A DNA stretch of 64,000 nt, taken from contig NZ_JAGWCB010000018.1 of NCBI RefSeq assembly GCF_020387415.1, forward strand, positions 124,001 to 188,000, given 5' to 3'. This DNA comes from Ideonella benzenivorans. Its GTDB lineage: Bacteria; Pseudomonadota; Gammaproteobacteria; Burkholderiales; Burkholderiaceae_C. A model generated the notes under the pieces. That model ran no database searches. It saw nothing but the letters and a program-made list of their open reading frames with translations, and had not been told where the DNA came from. Below, piece after piece: positions 18,480 to 26,845 of this stretch (positions within the stretch are counted from its first letter, which is position 1; the number at the start of each line of letters is the position of its first letter). Made by a program: the position numbers and the translations under genes.

Positions 18480-19421
18480 CTAAAGTGAACTAGATTCATA
18501 GGCCGACTTGATCCCGTCGCGCAGTTTCACCTGAGCGCGCCATCCAATCCCGTTAAGGCGCCCAACATCCAAGAGCTTCCTCGGCGTTCCATCCGGCTTG
18601 CTGCTGTCAAAGACAATCTCGCCCTCGAAGCCAACCACCTTCATCACCGTCTCGGCCAGTTCGCGGATGGTCACGTCCTCGCCCGTGCCGATGTTCAGCA
18701 GCGGCCCGTCATAGCCCTTTTCCATCAGAAACACGCAGGCATCGGCCAGGTCGTCCACGTACAAGAACTCCCGCCGCGGCGTGCCGGTACCCCACACCAC
18801 ATACTGTTTGTCGCCGCGCAGCTTGGCCTCATGGGCCTTGCGGATCAGCGCGGGCAGCACATGGCTGTTGTTGAGGTCGTAGTTGTCGTTGGGCCCGTAC
18901 AGGTTGGTGGGCATCACGCTGATGTACTGGCGGCCATACTGGGCGTTGTAGGCCTCGCACATCTTGATGCCGGCAATCTTGGCAATGGCGTAGGGCTCGT
19001 TGGTGGGCTCCAGCGGGCCGGTCAACAAATACTCTTCCTTGATGGGCTGCGGTGCCAGCTTGGGGTAGATGCAGCTGCTGCCCAGGAACATCAGCCGCTG
19101 CACACCCGCCAGGTGTGCGCCGTGGATAAGGTTGTTCTGGATGGTGAGGTTGGTGTGCAGGAACTCAGCCCGGTAGGTGTTGTTGGCCTGAATGCCCCCC
19201 ACCTTGGCCGCGGCGATGAAGATGTAAGCCGGTTTGTGTTGCGCCAGGTAAGCGTGCACGTCGGCGGTATCCATCAGGTCCAGCTCGGCGCGGCCGGGGG
19301 CCAGGATGTGGGTGTAACCACCGGCCTGCAGGCGGCGCACCAGCGCGCTGCCCACCATGCCGCGGGCACCGGCCACCAGAATGGTCGCGTCCTTGGGCAT
19401 CTGGAAGGGTTCGGTATTCAT
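18480..19421 (-). CDS. fcl: GDP-L-fucose synthase
   Basis: A 313-residue epimerase/reductase that turns GDP-4-keto-6-deoxymannose into GDP-L-fucose. It shows the NADP-binding GARGMVGSALVRR (18-30), SSCIYP (115-120) and the catalytic Tyr144/Lys148 of YAIAK, plus the family signature NLYGPNDNYDLNNSHVLPAL. Its ATG overlaps the stop of wcaI by four bases, so it is the second gene of a minus-strand pair. The last ~150 bases of the gene are AT-richer than the rest and mark the border of the adjacent cassette. Confidence 0.95.
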   Translation of the reverse strand: MNTEPFQMPKDATILVAGARGMVGSALVRRLQAGGYTHILAPGRAELDLMDTADVHAYLAQHKPAYIFIAAAKVGGIQANNTYRAEFLHTNLTIQNNLIHGAHLAGVQRLMFLGSSCIYPKLAPQPIKEEYLLTGPLEPTNEPYAIAKIAGIKMCEAYNAQYGRQYISVMPTNLYGPNDNYDLNNSHVLPALIRKAHEAKLRGDKQYVVWGTGTPRREFLYVDDLADACVFLMEKGYDGPLLNIGTGEDVTIRELAETVMKVVGFEGEIVFDSSKPDGTPRKLLDVGRLNGIGWRAQVKLRDGIKSAYESSSL

Positions 19422-20683
19422 GGTCGGGCAGTTCCTTGCTGATCGAGATTCTTGGCATCGGCCGCGGCGTTGTCGCCTTGGCCGGTGATGCGCTGGCAGT
19501 CGGCCACAAACTGGGCCAGCACGCTGTCTGCGGCCAGGTGGCGTTCGGCATAGGCGCGGGCGGCCTGGCCCAGTTGGGCGCGCAGGGCGGCGTCTGCCGC
19601 CAGGGCCTGCACCTGGGCCTGCATGTCGGCCACGTCGCCCGGCTGACACAGCCGGCCGCACTGGCTCACCACCTCGGCAATTTCTGAATGGGGCCGGGCG
19701 TTGCTCACCACCGGCCGCCCACTGGAGAGCATGGCCGTCAGTTTGGAGGGCATCACCAGGTCGGCCACGTCCGGGTCTTGCGGCAGCAGGTGCAGCTCGC
19801 CCAGGCGCGCCTTGGGCTGCAACGGCAGCAGGCGCACATTGGGCAGGCCGCGGGTGGCTTCTTCCAGCTGGGGTTTCATCACCCCGTCGCCGCAGATGAC
19901 GAGGGTGACCGGCGCTTGGGCGGCCAGCAGCCGCCGCGCCAGTTCCGGCAACAGGTGCAGGCCCTGCTTGGCGCTGAGCGTGCCGCTGAACAGCGCCACC
20001 ACCTGCCCGGGGGCGATGTTCAGTTCCTGCCGGTAGGGGCTGGGGGGGGTCAGCGGGGTGATGGCGTTCACATCCACCCAGTTGGGGAAGAAGACAACCC
20101 GCTCCGGCGCCACGCCCTTGTCGCGGGCCTTGTCCAGCATGCGCTGGGAGATGGAAGACACCACATCGAAGCGCCGGAACAGCCAGCGCTCCACATTGGT
20201 AACCAGTTGGCGCACCAGCTTGCCGCGCAGCAGGCCCATGTCGAAGGCCACATCCACCTCGTAATCCTGTACGTGCAACCAGGCGGGGGCGCCGCTCAGC
20301 CGCGCCGCCAGCAGCGCGCCGGGCGTGCAGGCGAACGCAGGCGCGCACACCCACACCACGTCAGGGCGCCAGAAGGCCTGGCGCACCACCACGGGCAGGG
20401 ACGTGATGGCAAAGCTGATGAGGTGCAGCACCCGCGCCAGGCCCCCGGGGCGACGCGGCACCCACAGCGGGCAGCGCCACACCCGGGCGCCCTCCCACTC
20501 TTCACGGCGGTAGGCCCTGGCGCTGTAGCCCGCCCCCACCGCCCAGGCGGGGTAGTAGGGCGGCGCTGTCACCACGCGCACCTGGTGGCCGTGGGCCGCC
20601 AGCCAACTGGCCATCTCGCCCGTGTACTTGCCGATGCCCGTGGGCTCGGGCGCGAAGTTGATGCCGTAGAGAAGAATCTTCAC
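19418..20683 (-). CDS. wcaI: WcaI-family glycosyltransferase (colanic-acid type)
   Basis: A 421-residue GT-B glycosyltransferase of the WcaI family. It starts KILLYGINFAPEPTGIGKYT, followed by VVTAPPYYPAWAVG, WLHVQDYEVDVAFDMGL and the nucleotide-sugar region with VALFSGTLSAKQGLHLLPEL and DLVMPSKLTAMLSSGRPVV. In E. coli the wcaI gene also neighbours fcl, and the protein is a putative fucosyltransferase, which suits the linked GDP-fucose genes here. Start: GTG at 20683, with GGGGAG about 12 bases upstream; the first strand begins right at that codon. Transcribed away from the small secreted protein gene at 20993. Confidence 0.88.
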   Translation of the reverse strand: MKILLYGINFAPEPTGIGKYTGEMASWLAAHGHQVRVVTAPPYYPAWAVGAGYSARAYRREEWEGARVWRCPLWVPRRPGGLARVLHLISFAITSLPVVVRQAFWRPDVVWVCAPAFACTPGALLAARLSGAPAWLHVQDYEVDVAFDMGLLRGKLVRQLVTNVERWLFRRFDVVSSISQRMLDKARDKGVAPERVVFFPNWVDVNAITPLTPPSPYRQELNIAPGQVVALFSGTLSAKQGLHLLPELARRLLAAQAPVTLVICGDGVMKPQLEEATRGLPNVRLLPLQPKARLGELHLLPQDPDVADLVMPSKLTAMLSSGRPVVSNARPHSEIAEVVSQCGRLCQPGDVADMQAQVQALAADAALRAQLGQAARAYAERHLAADSVLAQFVADCQRITGQGDNAAADAKNLDQQGTARP

Positions 20684-20992
20684 CCTGACTGGCTCCCCTG
20701 TTGAGACCGCGCCGCGTGCCCGTTCCAAGCAGAACCCACACCCAGGCGATGCGGCCCCACCCCCACGCATGTGGTGGTGTTGCGTTGCAGCAAAATGTGG
20801 CATATTTCTCGCAACTGGACCACGGGCAAAAGGTTTTTTTTGGAAGCCTTGCCACAAGACGGTGCGGGACGTGGTAAGGACTGATGACGGCGTCACAGCC
20901 GGTCACCAGCTCCGTGGAAACCCCGTGCTAGATTGCAGTAAACCTTTGCAGTGAACTGGCGGTTCTATCCGCCGAAGCTAGGGAGCTAAGCC
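20684..20992. promoter_or_regulatory. Divergent intergenic region between wcaI and the small secreted protein gene
   Basis: This 309-base gap holds no convincing gene. Features seen: a sigma-54-like element at 20798-20813 facing right, two near-identical direct repeats TTGCAGTAAAC and TTGCAGTGAAC (20934-20956), a hairpin GGCGG-TTCTAT-CCGCC at 20958-20973, and AGGGAG seven bases before the ATG at 20993. A T-tract TTTTTTTT lies near 20836. A rightward transcript would have an unusually long leader (about 170 bases), so regulation in the leader is possible. Confidence 0.5.
20798..20813 (+). promoter_or_regulatory. Sigma-54-like -24/-12 element
   Basis: TGGCATATTTCTCGCA has the required GG and GC dinucleotides exactly ten bases apart and matches most of TGGCACG-N4-TTGC, differing at C-to-T, G-to-A and one T-to-C. 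Predicted transcription start about 20824, rightward towards the gene at 20993. A sigma-54 activator (glrR) is encoded elsewhere in the window, but no TGTC-N10-GACA box was seen here. Confidence 0.4.
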
Positions 20993-21250
20993 ATGAAGCT
21001 GAACCAACTGCCCGCCGCCAGCTTGCTGCTGGTTGCACTGTGTGCCGTGTCGTCCGCGCACGCTGCGGTCACCGTCAAGAAGGTCACGGCCATCTCGGCC
21101 ACCACCCCTTCGGTCGCGCCCCCCACGGGCACCGATACCCGTGAACCGCGCCACGAGCCGCCCACTGGCGGCGACCGCCTGACGCCCCTGCAGAAGCTGC
21201 TGCTGGCCATCTGGTGGAAGAACCACCACGGCGGTCCCAGCCTGTCCTGA
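20993..21250 (+). CDS. Small secreted protein of unknown function (85 residues)
   Basis: Short gene with a good AGGGAG ribosome-binding site and a clear signal peptide (residues 1-24, ending SSAHA). The mature part of about 60 residues is Thr/Pro-rich (TPSVAPPTGTDTREPRHEPP), then a helix ending LLLAIWWKNHHGG. No family recognised. It stands alone between a long leader and a strong terminator, so it forms its own transcription unit inside the EPS locus. It could be a periplasmic accessory of polymer export or an abundant secreted peptide; both are speculation. Confidence 0.65.
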   Translation: MKLNQLPAASLLLVALCAVSSAHAAVTVKKVTAISATTPSVAPPTGTDTREPRHEPPTGGDRLTPLQKLLLAIWWKNHHGGPSLS

Positions 21251-21300
21251 CAGCCTGCCTGACGCGCCTGCGGCGCGCGGACTGACCTTCTCACACGCAA

Positions 21301-21340
21301 GCCCTTTGCCGGTGCCAACGCACCGGCAGGGGTTGTCTTT
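21301..21340 (+). terminator. Strong hairpin terminator after the small secreted protein gene
   Basis: Stem GCCGGTGC/GCACCGGC around CAAC, extended by CCCT/AGGG with a two-base bulge, followed by the moderately T-rich TTGTCTTT. It lies 50 bases after the stop at 21250 and before the next gene at 21414. Confidence 0.6.
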
Positions 21341-21413
21341 GCCTGCGGGTTTGTAGGGTCGGTTTGTCGGCTTTGTATGGTTTCGCCGCATCCACCCAAT
21401 TCCCCTCAGGCCC

Positions 21414-22880
21414 ATGCAGCTGCGCTCCCACGATGAACGGACCGACGTGAGGGCGGCTGCAGGCCCGGCCAGCCGCTTGCCTTGGGCCGTGCTGTTGGTC
21501 ACGCTGGCCTGGGCACCCTGGCCGCTGGGCAGCAACCGCCCCTGGGCCTTGGCCCTGATGGCCTTGCTGCTGAGCCTGACCGTGCTGGGCCTGCCCACGC
21601 TGGGCTGGGCCCCCCTGACCCACCGCCTGCAACGCGCCCGCTGGCCACTGGCGGCGCTGCTGGGGCTGGGCGTGCTGGCCGCGGCCCAATGGCTGATCGA
21701 CACCGGCCCCCTGGCCACGGCGGACGCCTTTGCCACCCAGGCCTATCTGCTGCGCACCCTGGCCTACACGGCGGCATTCACCGCGGTGGTGAGCCTGGCC
21801 AGCACCGAGCAGCGCGTGCGCACGCTGCTGGGGCTGCTGCTGGCGGTGGGCGTGCTGCAGGCCTTCGTGGCGGTGCTCGTCATCGGTGCGCAGCAAGGGC
21901 ACCAAGGCGGCTCCATCCAGTTGTTCTTCACCCCGCTGGGGCAGATGACGGGCCGCGCCTCTGGCACCTTTCCCAATGCGGACCACTTGGCCGGCTACAT
22001 GGAGCTGTGCCTGGCGGCGGGCCTGGGTCTGATGGTGAGCCAGATGGCGGGCAGCACCGGCAGCCAGCGGCCGCGCTGGCAGGCCAGAGTGCAAGGTTTG
22101 TTGCAGTTTGTGCTGTCCACCAAGATGCTGGTGCGGCTGCTGCTGGTGGTGCTGGTGATCGCGCTGGTCATGACCCATTCGCGCATGGGCAACGGGGCCT
22201 TCTTCATCACGCTGCTGGTGGTGGGCGGCATCGTGGCCTGGCGCTCGCCCGTGCTGCGCCAACCGGCGCTGTGGCTGGTGGGCAGCATGGTGCTGGTGGA
22301 TGTGCTGGTGATCGGCCAGTGGGTGGGGCTGGAGAAAGTGGTGAACCGCCTGCAAGGCACGGAACTGAACCAGAGCCAGGCCACCACTGTGGACCCGTTC
22401 GCCAACGAGCCCGTCTCGGCCCGCGTGGCCCGGCAGGAAACGCTGGAACAGAGGCTGCGCGCCCCCCGGGCCGCCCTGGGGCTGGTGGCCGTTTCCCCCT
22501 GGACGGGCCATGGTGGCGGTGCGTTCGAGGCGGCCTTTCCGCCCTTCAAGACGGAAGACGTCATTCCCTACCACTTTGACTACACCCACAACGACTACGT
22601 GCAGCAGGCCACCGAGGTGGGCTTGCTGGGCCTGGTGCTGTGGCTGACGGTGGGCCTGGCCGCAGGCTGGCGTGCCTGGCGCCTGCTGGGGCCGGGCCAG
22701 CCGCGGCTGAACCGCGGCGTGGCCGTGGCCACGCTCACCGCCTTGTGCAGCCTGGGTTTCCACAGCCTGGTGGACTTCAACCTGCAGATCCCCGCCAACG
22801 CACTGACCATGACGGTGCTGCTGGCCCTCCCGTTTGCGGTGTGCACGCCCTCCGGGCGTTCGCGCACCGCCTCTCCTTGA
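21414..22880 (+). CDS. O-antigen ligase/polymerase family protein (WzyC domain)
   Basis: A 488-residue membrane protein with about 12 helices. The WzyC signature is visible: GRASGTFPNADHLAGYMELC (about 181-200), the MTHSRMGNGAF helix, a periplasmic loop, then the motif HNDYVQQATEVGLLG and the last block FHSLVDFNLQIPANALTMTV. Such proteins polymerise or ligate lipid-linked glycans in the periplasm. It is GC-rich like the locus frame, unlike the Wzy-like protein in the cassette, so two candidates for the polymerase step exist. It is followed 9 bases later by the autokinase gene. Confidence 0.82.
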   Translation: MQLRSHDERTDVRAAAGPASRLPWAVLLVTLAWAPWPLGSNRPWALALMALLLSLTVLGLPTLGWAPLTHRLQRARWPLAALLGLGVLAAAQWLIDTGPLATADAFATQAYLLRTLAYTAAFTAVVSLASTEQRVRTLLGLLLAVGVLQAFVAVLVIGAQQGHQGGSIQLFFTPLGQMTGRASGTFPNADHLAGYMELCLAAGLGLMVSQMAGSTGSQRPRWQARVQGLLQFVLSTKMLVRLLLVVLVIALVMTHSRMGNGAFFITLLVVGGIVAWRSPVLRQPALWLVGSMVLVDVLVIGQWVGLEKVVNRLQGTELNQSQATTVDPFANEPVSARVARQETLEQRLRAPRAALGLVAVSPWTGHGGGAFEAAFPPFKTEDVIPYHFDYTHNDYVQQATEVGLLGLVLWLTVGLAAGWRAWRLLGPGQPRLNRGVAVATLTALCSLGFHSLVDFNLQIPANALTMTVLLALPFAVCTPSGRSRTASP

Positions 22881-22889
22881 GCTTTACCC

Positions 22890-25223
22890 ATGCCTGCTGA
22901 CCCGCGACTGCCCGCTCACCCGCCCACGCCCGGCCCCGCCGTGCTGGAACCGCTGCCGTTCCAGCCGCTGGGCTTTTCGGTGTCGGACGAGCAGAAGGTG
23001 GAGCTGCTGGAGCTGTGGCGCAGCATCAGCAAGCGCAAGTGGCCCATCCTGGGCTTGGCGGCTGCCGCGGCGGTGGTCGTGGCCGCGGTGGCGCTGGCAC
23101 TCACCCCGGTGTACCGCAGCACCAGCACGGTGCTGATCGAGCCGGGCAAGGGCAAGATCCTGTCCATCCAGGATGTGTACGAGGCCTCGGGCGGCCAACA
23201 GCAGCGCGAGTACTTCCAGACCCAGGTCGAGATCCTGAAATCGCGCGATGTGGCGGTGCGCACCATCCAGCGCCTCAAGCTGTGGGAGCACCCGGAGTTC
23301 GACCCCCGCAAAAACGGCGATGGCTGGAGCACCCGCCTCAAGCGCAGCCTGGGCCTGGGCAAGGCCGAGCCCGAGTGGACCGACGCCACCCTGACCAACG
23401 CCGTGATGGACAGCTTCATGGCCGCGCTGACGGTGGAGCCGGTGCGCCTGAGCCAGTTGGTGAAGGTGAGCTTTGACAGCACCGACCCGCGCCTGGCCCC
23501 CCGGGTGGCCAATGAACTGGCGCATGCCTACATCGATGCCGACCGCGAATCCAAGTTCGCCGTGTCGCAACAGGCCAGCATCTTCCTGCAGGAGCGGCTG
23601 GGCGACCTGCAGGCCAACCTGGCCAAGTCGGAACAGGCCTTGCAGGATTACCGCGAGAGCAAGGGCATCGTGAGCCTGGAGGGCTCGGCCCAGACCCTGG
23701 CGAGCCAGCAGGCTGGTGACACCACCACCGCGCTGGTGAGCACCAAGGCGCACCGCCTGAGCCTGCAGGCCGCCTATGACCAGGTGCGTGCCGTGACCAA
23801 CGGCAACTACGTCGGCGTGCCCTGGGTGATGCGCGACGCGGCGGTATCCGAAGCGCAGCGCCAGGTGAATGACGCCCAGCGCGCGCTGGCCCAGTTGCAG
23901 GAAACCCTGGGACCACGCAACCAGAAGGTGCTGCAGGCCCAAGCCCAGCTGGACACCGCCAACACCACGCTGCAGCAGCAGAGCAGCGCCGCCGCCAAGG
24001 CACTGGTGCGCGAATACCAGGCCGCGCTGGCCACCGAACAGAGCCTGGACCGCGCACTGGGCAATGTGCGCAGCAATGTGCAGACGGTGAACCGCGAGGA
24101 GTTCCAACTGGCCTCCCTGCAGCGGGATGTGGACACCAACCGCCAGCTCTACGACATGTTCATGAGCCGCGCCAAGGAAACCGACCTGGCGGGTGACGTG
24201 CAGGCCTCGGTGGGGCGCATCGTGGACCCGGCCGTGGTGTCGGATGTGCCCGTGAAGCCGAAGAAGGCCCAGATGGTCAGCGTGGCCTTTGTGCTGGCCC
24301 TGCTGGGCGGCGCGCTGGTGTCCATGCTGCTGGACAAGCTGGACAACACAGTGAAGGGGGGCGAAGACGCCGAGACCCGGCTTCGCCTGCCGCTGCTGAC
24401 CGCACTGCCGGTGCTGGACAAGCTGGACCACGACCACACCGCCCGCCTGTTCCTGGACCAACCGGATTCGCACCATGCCGAGGCCATCCGCACCGCGCGC
24501 ACCGGGGTGCTGCTGAGCCACATCGACCTGCCACACAAGTCGCTGCTGGTGACCTCCACCGTGCCGGGCGAAGGCAAGACGACCCTCGCCATCAACCTGG
24601 CACTGGCCCACGCCGCGGCCAAGCGCACGCTGCTGGTGGATGTGGACATGCGCCGCCCGCAGGTGGGCCCACGCCTGAACCTGCCGGCCGGCTGCAAGGG
24701 CTTGTCCAACCTGGTGGCGGGCACCGCCACGCTGCAGGAATGCCTGCACACCGTGGAGGGTAGCCCGCTGCTGGTGCTGCCGGTGGGGGACATTCCCCCC
24801 AACCCGCTGGAGCTGCTGCTGTCGCAGCGCTTCAAGGATGTACTCAAGGAGCTGGGCGAGCAGTTTGAGATCGTCGTGCTGGATTCCCCGCCGGTGGAGC
24901 TGGTGTCGGAAGCCCTGGTGCTGGCGCCACTGGCCACCAGCACCATCCTGGTGGTGAAGGCCTTGTCCACCCCGGCGCCGCTGGTGCGCAAGAGCATCGC
25001 CCGCTTGCAGCGGGCCGGCGCCAGCATGCTGGGCGTGGTGGTGAACCACCTGGACTTCGGCAAGGCCCAGCGCTACCACGGCCAGTACGGTGCCGACAGC
25101 TACGGCTACGGTGGCTATGGCGGCTACGGCACGAAGGCGGGCACCCCAGGCAAGCCCCAGCCCAAGATGGGCTACCGCAACAGCCCTCCTGAGGCGGCGA
25201 CGGAGCCGCGCGTGCTGCCATGA
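22890..25223 (+). CDS. Polysaccharide co-polymerase with BY-type tyrosine autokinase (Wzc-like)
   Basis: A 777-residue inner-membrane protein. A Wzz domain with TM1 at about 53-73, a long periplasmic coiled-coil region with GNVR-type segment (about 230-430) and TM2 at about 463-483 lead to a cytoplasmic kinase: Walker A TVPGEGKTTLAINLA (about 557-571), Walker A' LLVDVDMRRP (about 581-590), Walker B IVVLDSPPVE (about 661-670). The C-terminal tail has six tyrosines between about 729 and 747 in a Gly/Tyr-rich run, the autophosphorylation cluster. It controls chain length and export with the outer-membrane exporter. Its stop overlaps the phosphatase start by four bases. Confidence 0.92.
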   Translation: MPADPRLPAHPPTPGPAVLEPLPFQPLGFSVSDEQKVELLELWRSISKRKWPILGLAAAAAVVVAAVALALTPVYRSTSTVLIEPGKGKILSIQDVYEASGGQQQREYFQTQVEILKSRDVAVRTIQRLKLWEHPEFDPRKNGDGWSTRLKRSLGLGKAEPEWTDATLTNAVMDSFMAALTVEPVRLSQLVKVSFDSTDPRLAPRVANELAHAYIDADRESKFAVSQQASIFLQERLGDLQANLAKSEQALQDYRESKGIVSLEGSAQTLASQQAGDTTTALVSTKAHRLSLQAAYDQVRAVTNGNYVGVPWVMRDAAVSEAQRQVNDAQRALAQLQETLGPRNQKVLQAQAQLDTANTTLQQQSSAAAKALVREYQAALATEQSLDRALGNVRSNVQTVNREEFQLASLQRDVDTNRQLYDMFMSRAKETDLAGDVQASVGRIVDPAVVSDVPVKPKKAQMVSVAFVLALLGGALVSMLLDKLDNTVKGGEDAETRLRLPLLTALPVLDKLDHDHTARLFLDQPDSHHAEAIRTARTGVLLSHIDLPHKSLLVTSTVPGEGKTTLAINLALAHAAAKRTLLVDVDMRRPQVGPRLNLPAGCKGLSNLVAGTATLQECLHTVEGSPLLVLPVGDIPPNPLELLLSQRFKDVLKELGEQFEIVVLDSPPVELVSEALVLAPLATSTILVVKALSTPAPLVRKSIARLQRAGASMLGVVVNHLDFGKAQRYHGQYGADSYGYGGYGGYGTKAGTPGKPQPKMGYRNSPPEAATEPRVLP

Positions 25224-25990
25224 TCGACATCCACTGCCACCTGCTGCCCGGGCTGGACGACGGCCCCGCCACACCGGCCGACGCCCTGGCCCTGGCCCAG
25301 GCGCTGGTGGCCGATGGCATCACCCATGTGGTGGCCACGCCGCATGTGTTCCCGGGCCGCTTCGACAACCGCCGCAGCGGTGTGCAGGCCGCCCGGGCGG
25401 GCTTTGCCGCCTTGCTGGCCGCGCGCGGTGTGCCGCTGCAGCTGCGCTGCGCCGGCGAGGTGCGCCTGACCCCCGAGGTGCTGGACCTGTTGTCGCTGAA
25501 CGAGCTGCCCTGGCTGGGCGACCGCCCGGGCCTGCGCACCATGCTGCTGGAAATGCCCGATGACCAGGTGCCGCTGGGCGCGCTGGCCTTTGTGCACGCG
25601 CTGCAGCGCGAAGGCATCACGCCGGTGCTCGCCCACCCGGAACGCAACCGGGGCGTGATGGCCCAGCCCGAACGGCTGCGCCCCTTCCTGGAGACGGGCT
25701 GCAGGGTGCAGGTCACCGCGGGCTCATTGGTGGGGCAGTTTGGCGCCAAGGCCCAGGCCGCGGCCGAAGCGCTGCTGGAACAGGGCTGGGTGCACGCCGT
25801 GGCCTCGGACGCACACAACCTGCGCGGGCGGGTGCCGCGCATGGCGGACGCCCGCCGCTGGCTGATGGAACAGGCCGGTGAGGACTTCGCCCGCGAGCTG
25901 ACGGTAGCGGGCCCGGCTCGCTTGTGCGGCTGGCCAGCCGCCGATCAGGAAGCCACGGCCGCGTTGGTGGGGGGGCTGGCCCATGCCTGA
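25220..25990 (+). CDS. CpsB/YwqE-type tyrosine phosphatase (PHP fold)
   Basis: A 256-residue metal-dependent phosphatase of the PHP superfamily. Metal-binding motifs: MIDIHCHLLPGLDDG (His5, His7), ATPHVFPG, AGEVRL, LAHPERN and SDAHNL. CpsB/YwqE proteins dephosphorylate the tyrosine tail of BY-kinases; here the gene is translationally coupled to that kinase (ATGA overlap), which makes the role very likely. It replaces the Wzb-type low-molecular-weight phosphatase of enterobacteria. The last codons overlap the next gene by eight bases. Confidence 0.88.
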   Translation: MIDIHCHLLPGLDDGPATPADALALAQALVADGITHVVATPHVFPGRFDNRRSGVQAARAGFAALLAARGVPLQLRCAGEVRLTPEVLDLLSLNELPWLGDRPGLRTMLLEMPDDQVPLGALAFVHALQREGITPVLAHPERNRGVMAQPERLRPFLETGCRVQVTAGSLVGQFGAKAQAAAEALLEQGWVHAVASDAHNLRGRVPRMADARRWLMEQAGEDFARELTVAGPARLCGWPAADQEATAALVGGLAHA

Positions 25991-26777
25991 CCTGGACAGC
26001 ACCGCGAACCGGCGCTTTCGCAGCGCCTGGACGGCCGGAACGGACCCCTCCCCTGCGGCCACGAGGACACCGCCCACCCCTGTCGCGGCGCGCGTGGAGG
26101 CCACATCGGCACCGCTGCCCCTGCTGCTGGTGGAGCCGGCCCGCTGGCGGGTGGCGCTGGCGGGCGCCCTGGTGGCCGTGGCGGTGCTGTGGGTGGGCTG
26201 GCAAGCCGGGCGCACCTTCCTGGCGGACGTGGGCTCGGCCCGGGCCCGCAGCGCGGTGCAGCAATGGGCGGCCCACACCCTGGCGCCGGATGCGCAGGCC
26301 ATGGCCAACGCCCAGACGGACCTGGAGGACGCGCTGCGCTGGACGCCCGACAACCCCGCGCTGCACGAACAGCTGGGCGACCTGTTCACCGCGCAGGCCC
26401 AGGCCAGTTTCACCCAGCAGCAGCCGGACGCGGCACAGCGCGTGCCCGCCTTGTTGCAGCAGGCCCGCGCGGCCTACCTCCAGGCGGCCGCCCTGCGCCC
26501 GGCCTGGCCCATCGTGTGGTCCAGCCTGGCCACGGTGTACTACGGCCTGGGCGACCGCCCGGCCTACCTGGCCGCCTGGCAGCAGGCCCTGCGCCTGGGG
26601 CCCAATGAACCCGGCGTGCAAAGCGCCCTGCTGGACCTGACGCTGCTGGACTGGGCCCAGGCCACGCCGGCGCAGCAGGCCTGGGCGGTGCAACTGTTTG
26701 AAAAAGGCGATGCCGGACGGCGCGCCGCCATCAACCGACGGGCCCGGGTGTTCGGCCTGGAGTTCGCGGACGAATGA
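25983..26777 (+). CDS. TPR-containing membrane-anchored EPS protein
   Basis: A 264-residue protein: a disordered Pro/Thr-rich cytoplasmic N-terminus (1-50), one transmembrane helix at about 55-77 (RVALAGALVAVAVLWVGWQA), then a periplasmic helical part with TPR-like repeats (about 110-210, e.g. ALRWTPDNPALHEQLGDLFT and AWPIVWSSLATVYYGLGDRP). TPR proteins scaffold polymer-export machinery; a link from the inner-membrane complex to the outer membrane is plausible. Overlaps both neighbours, so it is part of the operon. No named family recognised. Confidence 0.75.
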   Translation: MPDLDSTANRRFRSAWTAGTDPSPAATRTPPTPVAARVEATSAPLPLLLVEPARWRVALAGALVAVAVLWVGWQAGRTFLADVGSARARSAVQQWAAHTLAPDAQAMANAQTDLEDALRWTPDNPALHEQLGDLFTAQAQASFTQQQPDAAQRVPALLQQARAAYLQAAALRPAWPIVWSSLATVYYGLGDRPAYLAAWQQALRLGPNEPGVQSALLDLTLLDWAQATPAQQAWAVQLFEKGDAGRRAAINRRARVFGLEFADE

Positions 26778-26845
26778 AGGATGAGCAACAACAACGTGTC
26801 ACAGCCCGTGGCATGGATGTTGATACGGTTCCCCCGGGAGGCACC

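Noticed and set aside
20880-20992. Possible cyclic-di-GMP (GEMM) riboswitch in the leader before the small secreted protein
   Set aside because: The conserved GEMM blocks around the ligand pocket could not be found; only simple repeats and one hairpin are present.
22884-25274. Very long open frame antisense to the autokinase gene
   Set aside because: Long antisense frames are expected in GC-rich coding DNA; composition is low-complexity Gly/Ala/Gln/His/Arg and no domain is recognisable.
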